Shown: positions 17,656 to 27,559 of the stretch, in pieces
Numbering within the stretch: the stretch's first letter is position 1
Layout: each line of letters opens with the position of its first letter
Assembly: GCF_026184235.1 (NCBI RefSeq)
Contig: NZ_CP110806.1
Location: 3,286,001-3,350,000, forward strand
From: Cellulomonas sp. S1-8
GTDB taxonomy: Bacteria > Actinomycetota > Actinomycetes > Actinomycetales > Cellulomonadaceae
Direction: 5' to 3'
DNA: 64,000 nucleotides
The notes under the pieces: generated by a model
Database searches by the model: none
The model's input: only the letters and a program-made list of their open reading frames with translations
What the model was told of the DNA's origin: nothing
Made by a program: the position numbers and the translations under genes

Positions 17656-18915
17656 ATGAGCACCGCCGCCGCCGCGCCCCCCGGGCGCGCGACCGTGGAC
17701 CGGCACGGGTTCTGGCTGCGCACGCTGCTGATGTACGACCTGGTGTTCGTCGGGATGTCGACGGTGTACCTGATCGCGGTGCTGACGCAGGCCGACGACC
17801 TCGCCGAGGCGCTGGTGCCGGCGACCACGATGGTGGTGCTGACGCTCGCGTACGCCCTGGTCGGGCGGCGCGGCGCGCAGCGCGGCAGCGCCCGGCTCGT
17901 GGACGCGTACCTCGTGGTCCTGGTCGTCGTCGTGGTCGTGCAGGTCGTGAACGGCGACATCGGCTCGGTCCTGCTCTTCCTCGCCTTCACGCAGATCTGG
18001 TTCTTCGCCCGCACCCGCGTCGCGGGCGTCGTGTGGGCGACGGTGCTGACGGTGGCCATCACGACCGGCGCGGTCCTGCGCGTGCAGGCGAGGGGCCCGC
18101 AGATCGCGGAGATCGCCGCGGAGTACGGCGCCGCGCTGCTCTTCGCCGTGGTCCTCGGGCTGTGGATCACGCAGGTCGCCGAGCAGAGCGAGGTGCGCGC
18201 CTCCCTGCTCGAGGAGCTGAGCGCCGCGCAGGACGCGCTCGCGGCCTCCCACCACGAGGCCGGCGTCGTCGCCGAGCGGGAACGGCTGGCCGCGGAGATC
18301 CACGACACGCTCGCCCAGGGGTTCACGTCGGTCGTGATGCTCGCGCAGACCGCGACGGTCGAGCTCGAGCGCGGGCACGCCGACCGCGCGGCCGCGCGGC
18401 TGGCGCACATCGAGGACGTCGCGCGGGACAACCTGGCGGAGGCGCGTGCGCTCGTCGCGGCGTTCGCCCCGCCCGACCTGCAGGACGGCACCCTGGCCGA
18501 CGCCCTGGCGCGCCTGGCGGCGCGGTTCGGGGCGGAGACCGGGACGCACGTGGAGGTCGTCGCCGCGGCCGCGGACGACGTGACCGGACGCGATGCGCAG
18601 CTCGTGCTGCTGCGGGTCGCGCAGGAGTCCCTGGCGAACGTCCGCCGGCACGCGGGCGCGTCGCAGGTCACGTTGCGCCTGACGCGGTCCGGCGACGAGG
18701 TCGTGCTCGAGGTCGCCGACGACGGCGGCGGGCTGCGGCCCGGCACACCGGAGGGCAACGGGCTGCGCGGCATGCGGGCCCGCGCCGACGCCGCAGGGGG
18801 TGCGCTCGACGTGGTGGGGATGCCGGGCGGAGGCACGCGGGTGCGGGTCCGGGTACCGGCCGCCGTGGACGCCGCTGCGACGCGCCCCACCGCCACCGAC
18901 GGGGAGGCGTCGTGA
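17656..18915 (+). CDS. NarL/DesK-type sensor histidine kinase
   Basis: A 419-residue membrane sensor kinase. Five to six membrane helices fill residues ~20-185; there is no large external domain, so it may sense the membrane itself. A coiled segment leads to the HisKA_3 dimerisation domain with ERERLAAEIHDTLAQGF, whose His is the phosphorylation site. The ATPase domain follows (AQESLANVRRHAGA, VADDGGGL, GLRGMRARADAAGG). Its stop overlaps the start of the response regulator. It very probably controls the ABC exporter just upstream. Confidence 0.92.
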   Translation: MSTAAAAPPGRATVDRHGFWLRTLLMYDLVFVGMSTVYLIAVLTQADDLAEALVPATTMVVLTLAYALVGRRGAQRGSARLVDAYLVVLVVVVVVQVVNGDIGSVLLFLAFTQIWFFARTRVAGVVWATVLTVAITTGAVLRVQARGPQIAEIAAEYGAALLFAVVLGLWITQVAEQSEVRASLLEELSAAQDALAASHHEAGVVAERERLAAEIHDTLAQGFTSVVMLAQTATVELERGHADRAAARLAHIEDVARDNLAEARALVAAFAPPDLQDGTLADALARLAARFGAETGTHVEVVAAAADDVTGRDAQLVLLRVAQESLANVRRHAGASQVTLRLTRSGDEVVLEVADDGGGLRPGTPEGNGLRGMRARADAAGGALDVVGMPGGGTRVRVRVPAAVDAAATRPTATDGEAS

Positions 18916-19541
18916 CCGTGCGCGTCGTCGTCGCCGACGACCACCCGGTCGTCCGGGCGGGGATCGTGGCCCTGCTCGACCTCGAGCCGGACCTCGAGGT
19001 CGTCGGGGAGGCCGGCGACGGGGAGCAGGCCGTCGCGCTCGCCGCGGCGCTGCGCCCCGACCTCGTCCTCATGGACCTGCGGATGCCGGGCACCGACGGC
19101 GCGGACGCGACGGCCCGCATCGTCGCGGAGGTGCCGGGCGTGCACGTGCTGGTCCTGACGACGTACGAGACGGACACCGACATCCTGCGGGCGGTCGAGG
19201 CGGGTGCGACCGGCTACCTGCTCAAGGACACGCCGCGCGACCAGCTCGTCGCAGGGGTGCGCGCCGCCGCACGTGGTGAGTCGGCGCTGTCGCCGTCGGT
19301 GGCCCGCCGGCTCGTGCAGCAGGTGCGCGGCGACGGTGGCGACCGCCTCACACCCCGCGAGCGACAGGTCCTCGCGGGCGTCGCGCGGGGGCTGTCCAAC
19401 GCCGCGGTGGGTCGCGAGCTGTTCATCACCGAGGCGACCGTGAAGACGCACCTGCTGCGGGCGTTCGCCAAGCTCGGCGTCGACGACCGCACCCGCGCCG
19501 TCACCGTCGCGATCGAGCGCGGGATCCTGCCCGGCGCGTGA
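18912..19541 (+). CDS. NarL/LuxR-type response regulator
   Basis: A 209-residue DNA-binding regulator starting at GTG 18912, four bases inside the kinase gene (GTGA overlap). The receiver domain has the acidic pocket VVADDHPV, the phospho-acceptor Asp in LVLMDLRMPG, and the Lys in YLLKDTP. The C-terminal LuxR helix-turn-helix begins LTPRERQVLAGVARGLSN. It forms a pair with the kinase at 17656-18915 and likely controls the exporter. Confidence 0.93.
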   Translation: MTVRVVVADDHPVVRAGIVALLDLEPDLEVVGEAGDGEQAVALAAALRPDLVLMDLRMPGTDGADATARIVAEVPGVHVLVLTTYETDTDILRAVEAGATGYLLKDTPRDQLVAGVRAAARGESALSPSVARRLVQQVRGDGGDRLTPRERQVLAGVARGLSNAAVGRELFITEATVKTHLLRAFAKLGVDDRTRAVTVAIERGILPGA

Positions 19542-19611
19542 CGCGCCGACCCGCAGACCGGCGCGCGGACGCACCTACTCCCCGCACCGGGCGCCCGACC
19601 ATACTGAGCGC

Positions 19612-21153
19612 ATGCGGAACGGGCCGGCGTCGGGACGGGCGCTCGGCGTGCCCTCCGAGGCGCCGCGGGCCACGACCTCGCGCGTCACCGTCCGGGGCCG
19701 GCTCATGACGGCCGTGGTCGCGCTGACCGCGGCGGCGATGACGGTGGCCGGGGTCACTGGGCTCGCGCTGCAGCTGCGCGCGACCGACGCCCGCATCGAC
19801 GACTCGCTGAGCCGCGCCGTCACCGCGTTGCGCAGCACCCAGGCGGAGGGTCAGGTGCAGCCCGACGGGTCGCGCGGCCCGTGGACCTCCGTGCAGGCGA
19901 TGCTGCGCGAGGCGGTCGAGGCGCGCGTGCCGGCCGAGCACGAGGGCATGCTCTCGATGATCGACGGCACGTTCGACCTGCGGCCTGCGGACGAGACGCG
20001 CGCGATCCGCCTGGACACCGACGAGGAGCTCATGGCGTGGCTCGGCGGGCTCACGCCCGACGACCCGCTCTCCGACGTCCCGCGCACGGTGCGCACGTCC
20101 GTGACCGAGTACCGCCTCGTCGCCGTCCCGGTGAGCCTCGAGGCCGATCCCGGCGTCGCGGGCATGTTCGTCGTCGCCTCCGACCGGACCGCGCAGAACG
20201 CGGGCGTGTGGCGGATCTTCGCCACCTACTCCCTGGTGGGGCTGGTGGCGCTGGCGGTGACGTCGCTCGTGGCGTGGTTCGTCGTCGGGCGGATGCTGCG
20301 CCCCGTCCGGGTGCTGCGCGACACCGTGCGCCGCGTCACCGAGTCGGACCTCTCCGAGCGCATCGCCGTCCGCGGCAAGGACGACCTGTCCGACCTCGCG
20401 GCCTCCGTGAACTCCATGCTCGCGCGTCTCGAGGGCGCCTTCGGGTCGCAGCGCGAGCTGCTGGACGACGTGGGCCACGAGCTGCGCACCCCCCTGACGA
20501 TCGTGCGCGGCCACCTCGAGCTGCTCGACCCGGGCGACGAGTCCGACGTGCGCGCGACGCAGTCCCTCGCGCTCGACGAGCTGGACCGCATGCAGCGCCT
20601 GGTCGACGACCTCGTGACGCTCGCGACGGCCGACCGCCCCGACTTCGTGCGGCGGGCGCCCGTCGACGTCGGACGCCTCACCGACGACGTGCTGGAGAAG
20701 GCCCGCGGGCTGGGCGAGCGCCGGTTCGTCGTCGTGTCGCGCGCGGACGTCATGGCGGACGTCGACGCGCAGCGCGTCACGCAGGCCTGGCTGCAGCTGC
20801 TGGCCAACGCGGTGCGCTTCTCGGCTCCGGGGTCGACCGTGCGCCTGGGCAGCGAGGTGTCCGCCGGCCGCCTGCTCGTCTGGGTGCGCGACGAGGGCCC
20901 GGGCGTGCCACGCGACGAGGAGACGCGGATCTTCGAGCGCTTCCACCGCGGGCAGGCCGACCGCGTCCAGCACGGTGCGGGCCTCGGCCTGCCGATCGTC
21001 GCGGCCATCGCGGCCGCGCACGGGGGACGCGTGTTCCTCGAGCATCCCCCGCCCGGCGCCGGTCCCGGCGTCGGTTTCGTCCTCGACCTGCCCGCCGTCG
21101 GCCTCGTCGACGGCGAGTCCGAGTCCCTCGAGCTCGTGGAGCCCCGCAGATGA
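19612..21153 (+). CDS. OmpR-type sensor histidine kinase
   Basis: A 513-residue membrane kinase: a first membrane helix at about 32-52, an external domain of ~150 residues, a second helix at about 205-228, a HAMP linker, a HisKA domain with LLDDVGHELRTPLTIVRGHLE (His is the phosphorylation site), and a HATPase domain with an N box (LQLLANAVRFS), G1 (VRDEGPGV) and G2 (HGAGLGLPIV). Its stop overlaps the regulator start at 21150. The signal is unknown. Confidence 0.93.
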   Translation: MRNGPASGRALGVPSEAPRATTSRVTVRGRLMTAVVALTAAAMTVAGVTGLALQLRATDARIDDSLSRAVTALRSTQAEGQVQPDGSRGPWTSVQAMLREAVEARVPAEHEGMLSMIDGTFDLRPADETRAIRLDTDEELMAWLGGLTPDDPLSDVPRTVRTSVTEYRLVAVPVSLEADPGVAGMFVVASDRTAQNAGVWRIFATYSLVGLVALAVTSLVAWFVVGRMLRPVRVLRDTVRRVTESDLSERIAVRGKDDLSDLAASVNSMLARLEGAFGSQRELLDDVGHELRTPLTIVRGHLELLDPGDESDVRATQSLALDELDRMQRLVDDLVTLATADRPDFVRRAPVDVGRLTDDVLEKARGLGERRFVVVSRADVMADVDAQRVTQAWLQLLANAVRFSAPGSTVRLGSEVSAGRLLVWVRDEGPGVPRDEETRIFERFHRGQADRVQHGAGLGLPIVAAIAAAHGGRVFLEHPPPGAGPGVGFVLDLPAVGLVDGESESLELVEPRR

Positions 21154-21827
21154 CGCACATCCTGATCGCCGAGGACGAGGAGCGCATCGCCGCCTTCGTC
21201 GCCAAGGGCCTGCGCGCCCACGGGTACGAGGCGACCGCCGTCCTGACCGGTGAGGCGGCGCTCGAGCGCGTCGAGACCGGTGGTGTCGACCTGCTCGTGC
21301 TCGACCTGGGCCTGGGCGACATGGACGGCTTCGACGTGCTGCGGTTCCTGCGCGCCGAGGGCTACGAGCTGCCCGTGATCGTCCTGACGGCACGCTCGTC
21401 CGTGACCGACACGGTCACGGGCCTGGAGTCCGGCGCCGACGACTACATGGCCAAGCCGTTCCGCTTCGAGGAGCTGCTGGCCCGCATCCGGCTGCGGCTG
21501 CGCAGCCAGCCGGCGGCGACCGCCGCACGCGGCAACGTGCTGGTGCACGGGCGGCTGCAGCTCGACCTGCGCACGCGGCGCATGAAGGTCGACGAGGTCG
21601 AGGTCGACCTGTCGGCGCGGGAGTTCGCGCTCGCGGAGACCTTCATGCGCAACCCCGGGGACGTGCTGACGCGCGAGCGGCTGCTGTCCGAGGTGTGGGG
21701 CTACGACTTCGACCCGGGCTCGAACGTCGTCGACGTGTACGTGCGGTACCTGCGGCGCAAGCTCGGCGCGGAGCACTTCGACACGATCCGCGGCGTCGGC
21801 TACCGCCTGGTGGACGCGCCCGCGTGA
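21150..21827 (+). CDS. OmpR/PhoB-type response regulator
   Basis: A 225-residue regulator with ATG 21150 overlapping the kinase stop (ATGA). The receiver domain has IAEDEERI, the phospho-acceptor Asp in LLVLDLGLGDMDG, and Lys in MAKPFRFEELLARI. The winged-helix output domain begins near residue 130 (LSAREFALAETFMRN) and ends DTIRGVGYRL. Target genes are not evident in the window. Confidence 0.94.
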   Translation: MTHILIAEDEERIAAFVAKGLRAHGYEATAVLTGEAALERVETGGVDLLVLDLGLGDMDGFDVLRFLRAEGYELPVIVLTARSSVTDTVTGLESGADDYMAKPFRFEELLARIRLRLRSQPAATAARGNVLVHGRLQLDLRTRRMKVDEVEVDLSAREFALAETFMRNPGDVLTRERLLSEVWGYDFDPGSNVVDVYVRYLRRKLGAEHFDTIRGVGYRLVDAPA

Positions 21828-21864
21828 CACGAGCCCGACGCACGCGCCTGGCACACTGGCCCCG

Positions 21865-22897
21865 ATGCGCGACCTGAGCCTGCTGCCCCAAGGCACACCT
21901 GCACCTGCACTTCACGGGCTCGATGCGGGTAGCGACGCTCGCCGAGCTGGCGGAGCAGCACCGCATCCGGCTGCCCTCGGTGCTGCTCGACGACGATCCC
22001 CTGCGGGTGCCCGCGGGCGAGCGCGGCTGGTTCCGCTTCCAGCGGCTGTACGACGCGGCGCGCGCGTGCGTGCGCTCCGAGGCGGACATGCGGCGCATCG
22101 TCGCGGAGGCCGCTGCCGACGACGCCGCCGAGGGGTCGGGGCGCCTGGAGATCCAGGTGGACCCCACCTCGTACGCGCCGTTCGTCGGTGGTCTGACGCC
22201 CGCGCTCGAGATCGTCCTGGACGAGGCGCGCACCGCGCAGGCGGCCACGGGCGTCGAGATCGGCGTCGTCGTCGCCGCGTCGCGCATGCGGCACCCCCTG
22301 GACGCGCGGACGCTCGCCCGGCTCGCCGCCCGGCACGCCGGCGACGGGCCGGGGCAGGTCGTCGGGTTCGGCCTCTCGAACGACGAGCGGCGCGGCACGA
22401 CCGCCGACTTCGCCGGGGCGTTCGCGATCGCGCGGCAGGCCGGGCTGCTGAGCGTGCCGCACGGCGGGGAGCTGCTGGGACCCGCGCACGTCGAGGAGGT
22501 CCTCGACCACCTGCAGCCCGACCGCCTGGGGCACGGCGTGCGCTGCGGCGAGGACCCGCGCGTGCTGGACCGGGTCGTCGAGCGCGACGTCCCGCTCGAG
22601 GTGTGCCCGGCGTCGAACGTGTCGCTCGGCGTGTACGCCGGGCCGGCGGACGTGCCGCTGCGCGCCCTGGTCGACGCGGGTGCGCGCCTCGCGCTCGGCG
22701 CGGACGACCCGCTGCTGTTCCGGTCCCGTCTGGTCGACCAGTACCGCATCGCGCGGGAGGACCTCGGTTTCACGGACGCGGAGCTCGCGGATCTTGCCCG
22801 GGCGTCCGTGACCGCGAGCGCGGCGTCACCGGCGACGCGTGCGCGTCTGCTGGCCGGGGTGGACGCGTGGCTCGCGGCGGAGCCTGCCGCGGCCTGA
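21865..22897 (+). CDS. Adenosine deaminase family protein, frameshifted in this sequence
   Basis: A metal-dependent deaminase of the adenosine/adenine deaminase family, converting adenosine to inosine or acting on a related base. The start MRDLSLLP from ATG 21865 and the metal-binding HLHLHFTGS are in different frames. The shift is at C4, 21886-21889; removing one C gives LLPKAHLHLHFTGS and a 343-residue protein. The later motifs are intact: VPHGGELLGP, RLGHGVR and GADDPLLF. The last has Ala where Thr or Ser often stands. This is the only shift in the window that needs a base removed. Confidence 0.87.
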
Positions 22898-22933
22898 CGG
22901 CCCGCCGGCCCCCCGACGGACCCCGACCCGGAC

Positions 22934-22970
22934 CGCGGTGGGGCCCGGCGCACCGCCGGGCCCCACCGCG
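22934..22970. terminator. Bidirectional terminator between convergent genes
   Basis: A perfect 17-bp inverted repeat (22934-22950 against 22954-22970) with a 3-base loop, between the adenosine deaminase stop (22897) and the convergent hydrolase stop (22991). It can end both transcripts. Confidence 0.8.
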
Positions 22971-22990
22971 TCAGCCTCCGAGCCGCGGCG

Positions 22991-24816
22991 TCACGACGCG
23001 CGCGGCGTCGCGCCCGGGACCGGCGGGACGACCGGCGGCAGCATGCGCGGGGTCTGCGCGGTGCGGGACTGCGGCTGCTCGACGAACGGCTGCGCGTCGC
23101 CGACGCACGTCGTTCCCTCCGCCGGGACCTCACCGGTCAGCAGGTACCGGCCCACGGTGTCGGTCGCGCAGGCGGACGTGCCGAACGCGACGTGGCCCCA
23201 GCTGTCCGACGACAGCAGCCGGCTGTTCGGCAGCTCCCTGGCCGCAGCCAGCGCGCCCTCGTACGGCGTGGCCGGGTCCCAGAGGTTGCCGACGACCAGG
23301 ACGGGTGCGACGGTCCGCGCGTCGAACGGTCCGCGGTACACGTCCTCGTCCTGTGCGGTCCAGGAGCGCGTCGCGCACTGCGGCGACCCCCACGTCCACC
23401 GCGGCCCGAACCCGGGGGCGACGGCCTCCGAGGCCTGGGCGGCACCGATCCACGCCTCCCCGCGACGCGGCCCGCGCGCATCGGCGCACACGACACCGGA
23501 GAACGACTCGAACCCGTTCTCGTACGACGTGTCCCGGCCGAAGACCGCGGACAGGGCGAGGAACCGGCGCTCGGCCTCGGCCGCGACCTCGGGCGGCACG
23601 TCGAACAGGGCGAGGAGCTCGCGCGAGGCCTGCGCCCGCGACGGCGCGTTCTCGGGCGTGTCGGGCAGCTGGAGCTGGTGGACCGCCCAGACGACCACGT
23701 CGACCCGGGCCGCGCCGACGGGCGAGTAGAGCTCGCCGAGCACCACCGAGAGCACGTCCGGCCACGTCAGCACGCCGAGGAGGGTCCCGCTCTCGGGGTC
23801 GATCAGGGGCGCCGGGGCGGCGCGCAGACCGTCGGTCACCTGGGCCCAGACCGCACGCGGCGCCCCCAGCCCCGCCGTCCGGCAGACGTCGGGACCGGCC
23901 GCCTCGCACCGGTCGAGCACCTCCTGCATCGCGCGCCAACCGGCCGCGCCGGACCCGATCCGGTCCGTCACGGGGTTCCCTCCGTGCGCCTGGTCCCCGC
24001 CCACGCCCACGGGTCGACCACGCCGTCGATCGCCAGGGCCCGGAACCGGTCCGGGAACAGGTTCGCGTACACCTGGCCCAGCACGCTGCCGTAGGAGAAG
24101 CCGAGGTAGCTGAGCCGCTCGTCACCGGCGGCGCGGCGCAGCACGTCCAGGTCCCGCGCCACCTCGGCCGTGGACATCGACGCGCTGAGCGGTGCACCCG
24201 TCGTCGAGCAGGCCCGGCCGAGCGCGTCCGCCGAGGTGAGGTACGCGGACGTCTCCTCCTCGGTCGTCGGGAAGGCGACGAACATCCCCCCGAGCGCGTC
24301 CGACTGCGCCTGGGCGTCGGCGAAGCAGCGGATGCTCGCGGAGTAGCCCACGCCGCGGGGGTCGAAACCGACGACGTCGAACCGCGCCAGCACCTCCGGC
24401 GGGAGGAACGCGGGCGCGTCCGCCGCCATGTCGACCCCGGACCCGCCGGGACCGCCGGGGTTGAGGAAGAGCGTGCCGATCCGCGCCTGCGGGTCGGTCG
24501 CGGGGATCCGCAGCAGCGCGACCCGCGTCGTGCCGCGGCGCGGGTGGTCGTAGTCGAGCGGGAGGTCGACGGTGCCGCACTCGGCGGTGGTGCCGGCGGC
24601 CTCCGAGCAGTCCGCCCAGTGCGGGTCGGGCGTCGGGACGCGGTCGACCCGCGCCGCCTCGACGCGGCTCGTGCGGTCGTGGCCCCCGTGGCCGGGGTGC
24701 CCGGGGCCGCGCCCCTCGGCGCTCGCGCCGGTGGCGGTCAGCGTGGTGGCGGTCAGCGCCAGGCACGCCGCGACGGCGGTCGCGGCGACGGCATGACGGG
24801 ACGGTCGTCTTCTCAT
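22991..24816 (-). CDS. Secreted TAP-like alpha/beta hydrolase, frameshifted in this sequence
   Basis: An exported peptidase/hydrolase of the tripeptidyl-aminopeptidase-like group. The start ATG 24816 opens a Sec signal peptide (RRR start, hydrophobic core, cleavage near TGASA). The nucleophile Ser is in GFSYGSVLGQ, the oxyanion segment is LNPGGPGGSG, and the C-terminal TAP domain holds the later catalytic residues, with His near SWGHVAFG. The frame breaks at a G4 run on the coding strand (plus 23995-23998) after VVDPWAWAG; one extra G joins it to DQAHGGNPVT and gives 608 residues. Two Cys pairs fit an exported protein. Confidence 0.87.
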
Positions 24817-24983
24817 GGGTGCACCCTGCACGTGCGCCCGCCGGGCTCGGTGCCCGACCGTCGACGCACCTCCACCCTGGCGGGCCGGGGGGCGCGGGGC
24901 ATCGGTCGCAGGACGGCACCCGTGCCCGTCGCGCGGCCGATGCGCCCCGCGGGCGGCGAGGGGTAGCCTCGCGCGCCCGGCCG

Positions 24984-26129
24984 CTACAGGGTGGCGCCGA
25001 CGAGGACCGGCTCCGCCTCGAGCACGACGCCGAAACGGTCGCGCACGCCGTCACGGACCGCGCGGGCCAGCTCCAGCAGGTCCTCGGCGCGCGCGTCGCC
25101 GCGGTTGGTCAACGCGAGCGTGTGCTTCGTCGACAGCGTCGCCGGGCCGGGCGCACCGTGACCCCGGCCGAAGCCCGCGTGCTCGATGAGCCACGCGGCG
25201 CTCGTCTTGGTGGCGCCGTCCGGCATCGGCCAGCGGGGGGCGTCGGCGGGCAGCGCGTCGGCCGCAGCCGCCGCGACCACCGGGTTGGTGAAGAACGAGC
25301 CCGCGCTCCACGTGTCGTGGTCGGCGGCGTCCAGCACCATGCCCTTGCGTCCGCGCAGCTGGAGCACCGCGGCCCGCACGTCCGCCAGCGGGGCGCGCTC
25401 CCCCACGGCGACGTCGAGCGTGCGCGCGAGCTCCGGGTAGGCCACGGGCGACGACAGCGAGCCCTCCTTGACCTGGAACGTCACGTCGAGGACGACGTAG
25501 CGGGGCGTCGGGCCCCACGGGGCCGCCGGGTCGGCCGGGTCCGGCCGCATCGAGCGCTTGAGCGTCGACGTGCGGTAGCCGAACCCGAGGGAGACGTACG
25601 GCAGCGTGCGCACCCGGCCGCGCCCCCGGTCCCACACCCGCACCTGCGCGACGGTCTGCGCGACCTCCTGCCCGTAGGCGCCGACGTTCTGCACGGGCGT
25701 CGCACCCGTCGAGCCCGGGATGCCGGACAGCGCCTCGACGCCGACGAGCTCGTGGGCCACCGCGTACGCGACGACGTCGTCCCACACGGTGCCCGCCGGC
25801 ACCGTCAGCGTGACTCCGGCGCACGCGGACGCGTCGGGGACCGCCACGCCGCCGCGCACGTCGCGGACGACCACGCCGTCGAACCCCGCGTCCGCCGCGA
25901 GCACGTTCGACCCGCCTCCCAGCACGAGGAGCGGTTCGCCCGCGGCGTCGGCCGCACGCACGACCTCGACCAGCTCGTGCTCGGACGTCGCCTCGACGTA
26001 CCGGCCGACGGGCCCGCCCACGCGCAGCGTCGTGAGGTCCGCGAGGGTGGGCGTGCCGGGGTGCGTCGGGACCGCCGGGTACGCCGGCTCGGGTGCCGGG
26101 CCGGACAGGGCGCAGGTGTCGAGCTCCAC
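24984..26129 (-). CDS. murB: UDP-N-acetylenolpyruvoylglucosamine reductase
   Basis: MurB reduces UDP-GlcNAc-enolpyruvate to UDP-MurNAc with NADPH and FAD in peptidoglycan synthesis. It is 381 residues from GTG 26129. The FAD domain has VLGGGSNVLAADAGF and GIPGSTGATPVQNVGAYGQE; the catalytic Ser is in SAGSFFTNPVV, and the conserved Glu lies in the C-terminal region (SAAWLIEHAGF). Length fits actinobacterial type I MurB. In several actinobacteria murB lies next to rpmG-hadA-hadB; here the MFS/LacI pair stands between them. Confidence 0.95.
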   Translation of the reverse strand: MELDTCALSGPAPEPAYPAVPTHPGTPTLADLTTLRVGGPVGRYVEATSEHELVEVVRAADAAGEPLLVLGGGSNVLAADAGFDGVVVRDVRGGVAVPDASACAGVTLTVPAGTVWDDVVAYAVAHELVGVEALSGIPGSTGATPVQNVGAYGQEVAQTVAQVRVWDRGRGRVRTLPYVSLGFGYRTSTLKRSMRPDPADPAAPWGPTPRYVVLDVTFQVKEGSLSSPVAYPELARTLDVAVGERAPLADVRAAVLQLRGRKGMVLDAADHDTWSAGSFFTNPVVAAAAADALPADAPRWPMPDGATKTSAAWLIEHAGFGRGHGAPGPATLSTKHTLALTNRGDARAEDLLELARAVRDGVRDRFGVVLEAEPVLVGATL

Positions 26130-26138
26130 GCGTCCAGG

Positions 26139-27433
26139 CTAGTCCGCGGGGAGCGGTGCGCCCGCGGGGGCGCCCGTCCGCGGCAGGGGGCGCACGGCGG
26201 ACATCACCAGCAGCCCCAGCACGACGGGCACGAGGATCGCCAGCAGCGCGTGCCGGTAGCCGACGTGCTCGGCGAGCAGGCCCAGCAGCGGCGGGCCGGC
26301 CAGGAACGCGGAGTAGCCGATGGTCGACACGACGGCGACGCGCGGCGCGGCGCGCAGCGGGTCGTCGGCCGCGGCGCTCATGCCGACGGGGAAGCCGAGC
26401 GCGGCGCCCATGCCCCAGGCAGCGACGCCGACGAGGGCGAGCCACAGCTGGTCGGCGAGGCCGAACACCAGCAACCCGACGGCCGCCAGACCGGCGCACA
26501 GGCGCAGCACCGCCACGCGGCCGTACCGGTCGAGCAGCGGGGTGCCGAAGAGCCGCATCGCGGTCATCGCGGTGACGAACAGCCCGAAGCCGATGGCACC
26601 GGTCGCGTGCCCCGTGCCGAAGCCGTCGACCACCGCCAGGCTCACCCAGTCGTTCGCGGCGCCCTCGGTGAGCGCGGCCGAGAGCACGACCAGGCCGATG
26701 AGCAGCGTCCGCGGCTCGAGCCAGGCGCCGAGCGCCGCGTGCGCGCCGCGACGTGCGGCGGACGGCGTGGCCGTGCGGTCGGCGTCGTGCCGGTCGGCGT
26801 CGTGCGGGTCGGCGTCGTGCGGCGCGCGGTGCGGCTCGGGCTCCGCGAGGAAGGATCGCACGGCCACCGCGACGGCGACGGACGACAGGGCGACCACCAC
26901 GGGCAGGTGCACCTGCACGGGGACGTGCAGGGCGGCGGCGCCCGCGGCGACCCCGGCGGCGGCCATGGTGCCGAACGAGAATCCGGCGTGGAACCGCGGC
27001 ATGATCGTGCGACCGAGCCGCTGCTCCACGACCGCGCCCTCGATGTTCATCGCGGCGTCCCACACGCCGGCGCCGATCCCGGCGAGCACCAGGCCCGCGC
27101 CGACCAGCACGACCTGGCCTGCAGCGACACCGAGCGCGGCGGACGCGAAGCCGAGCGCGTTGAGGATCGCGAAGCCGAGCACGGTCCGACGCGCGCCGAG
27201 CCGCTCGACGACCATGCCGGACAGCGGCAGCGAGAACAACGACCCGAAGGCGCCGATGAGCAGCAGCACGCCCATGCGCTCGGGGTCAGGTCGAGCGCGT
27301 CCCGCACGGCCGGCAGCCGGGCCGCCCAGGAGGCGAAGTTCACGCCCGAGAGAAGGAAGACCGCGAACACGGCGGCCGAGGCGAGCCGGACCTCGCGCGC
27401 GCCTGGCGCGTGACGGACGTCCACGCTGCTCAT
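26139..27433 (-). CDS. MFS transporter, frameshifted in this sequence
   Basis: A 12-helix major facilitator protein. The start ATG 27433 has GAGG six bases upstream. The first helix (FAVFLLSGVNFASWAARLPAV) and the rest (ERMGVLLLIGAFGSLFSLPLSG…) are in different frames, separated at a G4 run, plus 27282-27285. One extra base gives LDLTPERMGVLL and a 431-residue protein. The long central loop has three tandem HDAD units. It starts nine bases upstream of murB and faces a LacI regulator across a palindrome, so it is probably an inducible sugar or drug transporter. Substrate unknown. Confidence 0.86.
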
Positions 27434-27450
27434 GCTGCCTCATCTCGGGG

Positions 27451-27464
27451 TCGAATCGATTCGA
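27451..27464. promoter_or_regulatory. LacI-family operator candidate
   Basis: A perfect 14-bp palindrome TCGAATCGATTCGA lies 18 bases before the MFS start and about 96 bases before the LacI start, in the only divergent spacer of the pair. Length, symmetry and a central CG-containing core fit LacI-family operators. The regulator next to it is the likely binder, which would make the pair autoregulated. Confidence 0.7.
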
Positions 27465-27559
27465 TATCTGCCGATGATTGTGCGGGTACGCTGGCGGCGA
27501 CGTCAAACCGATCCGCGACGCCACCCCCCGCCCACGCCGCCGGCCCCGGAGGTACTGCC

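Noticed and set aside
26770..26825. Tandem 15-bp repeats as a mobile-element end
   Set aside because: They encode HDAD repeats in the central loop of the MFS protein, in frame with it.
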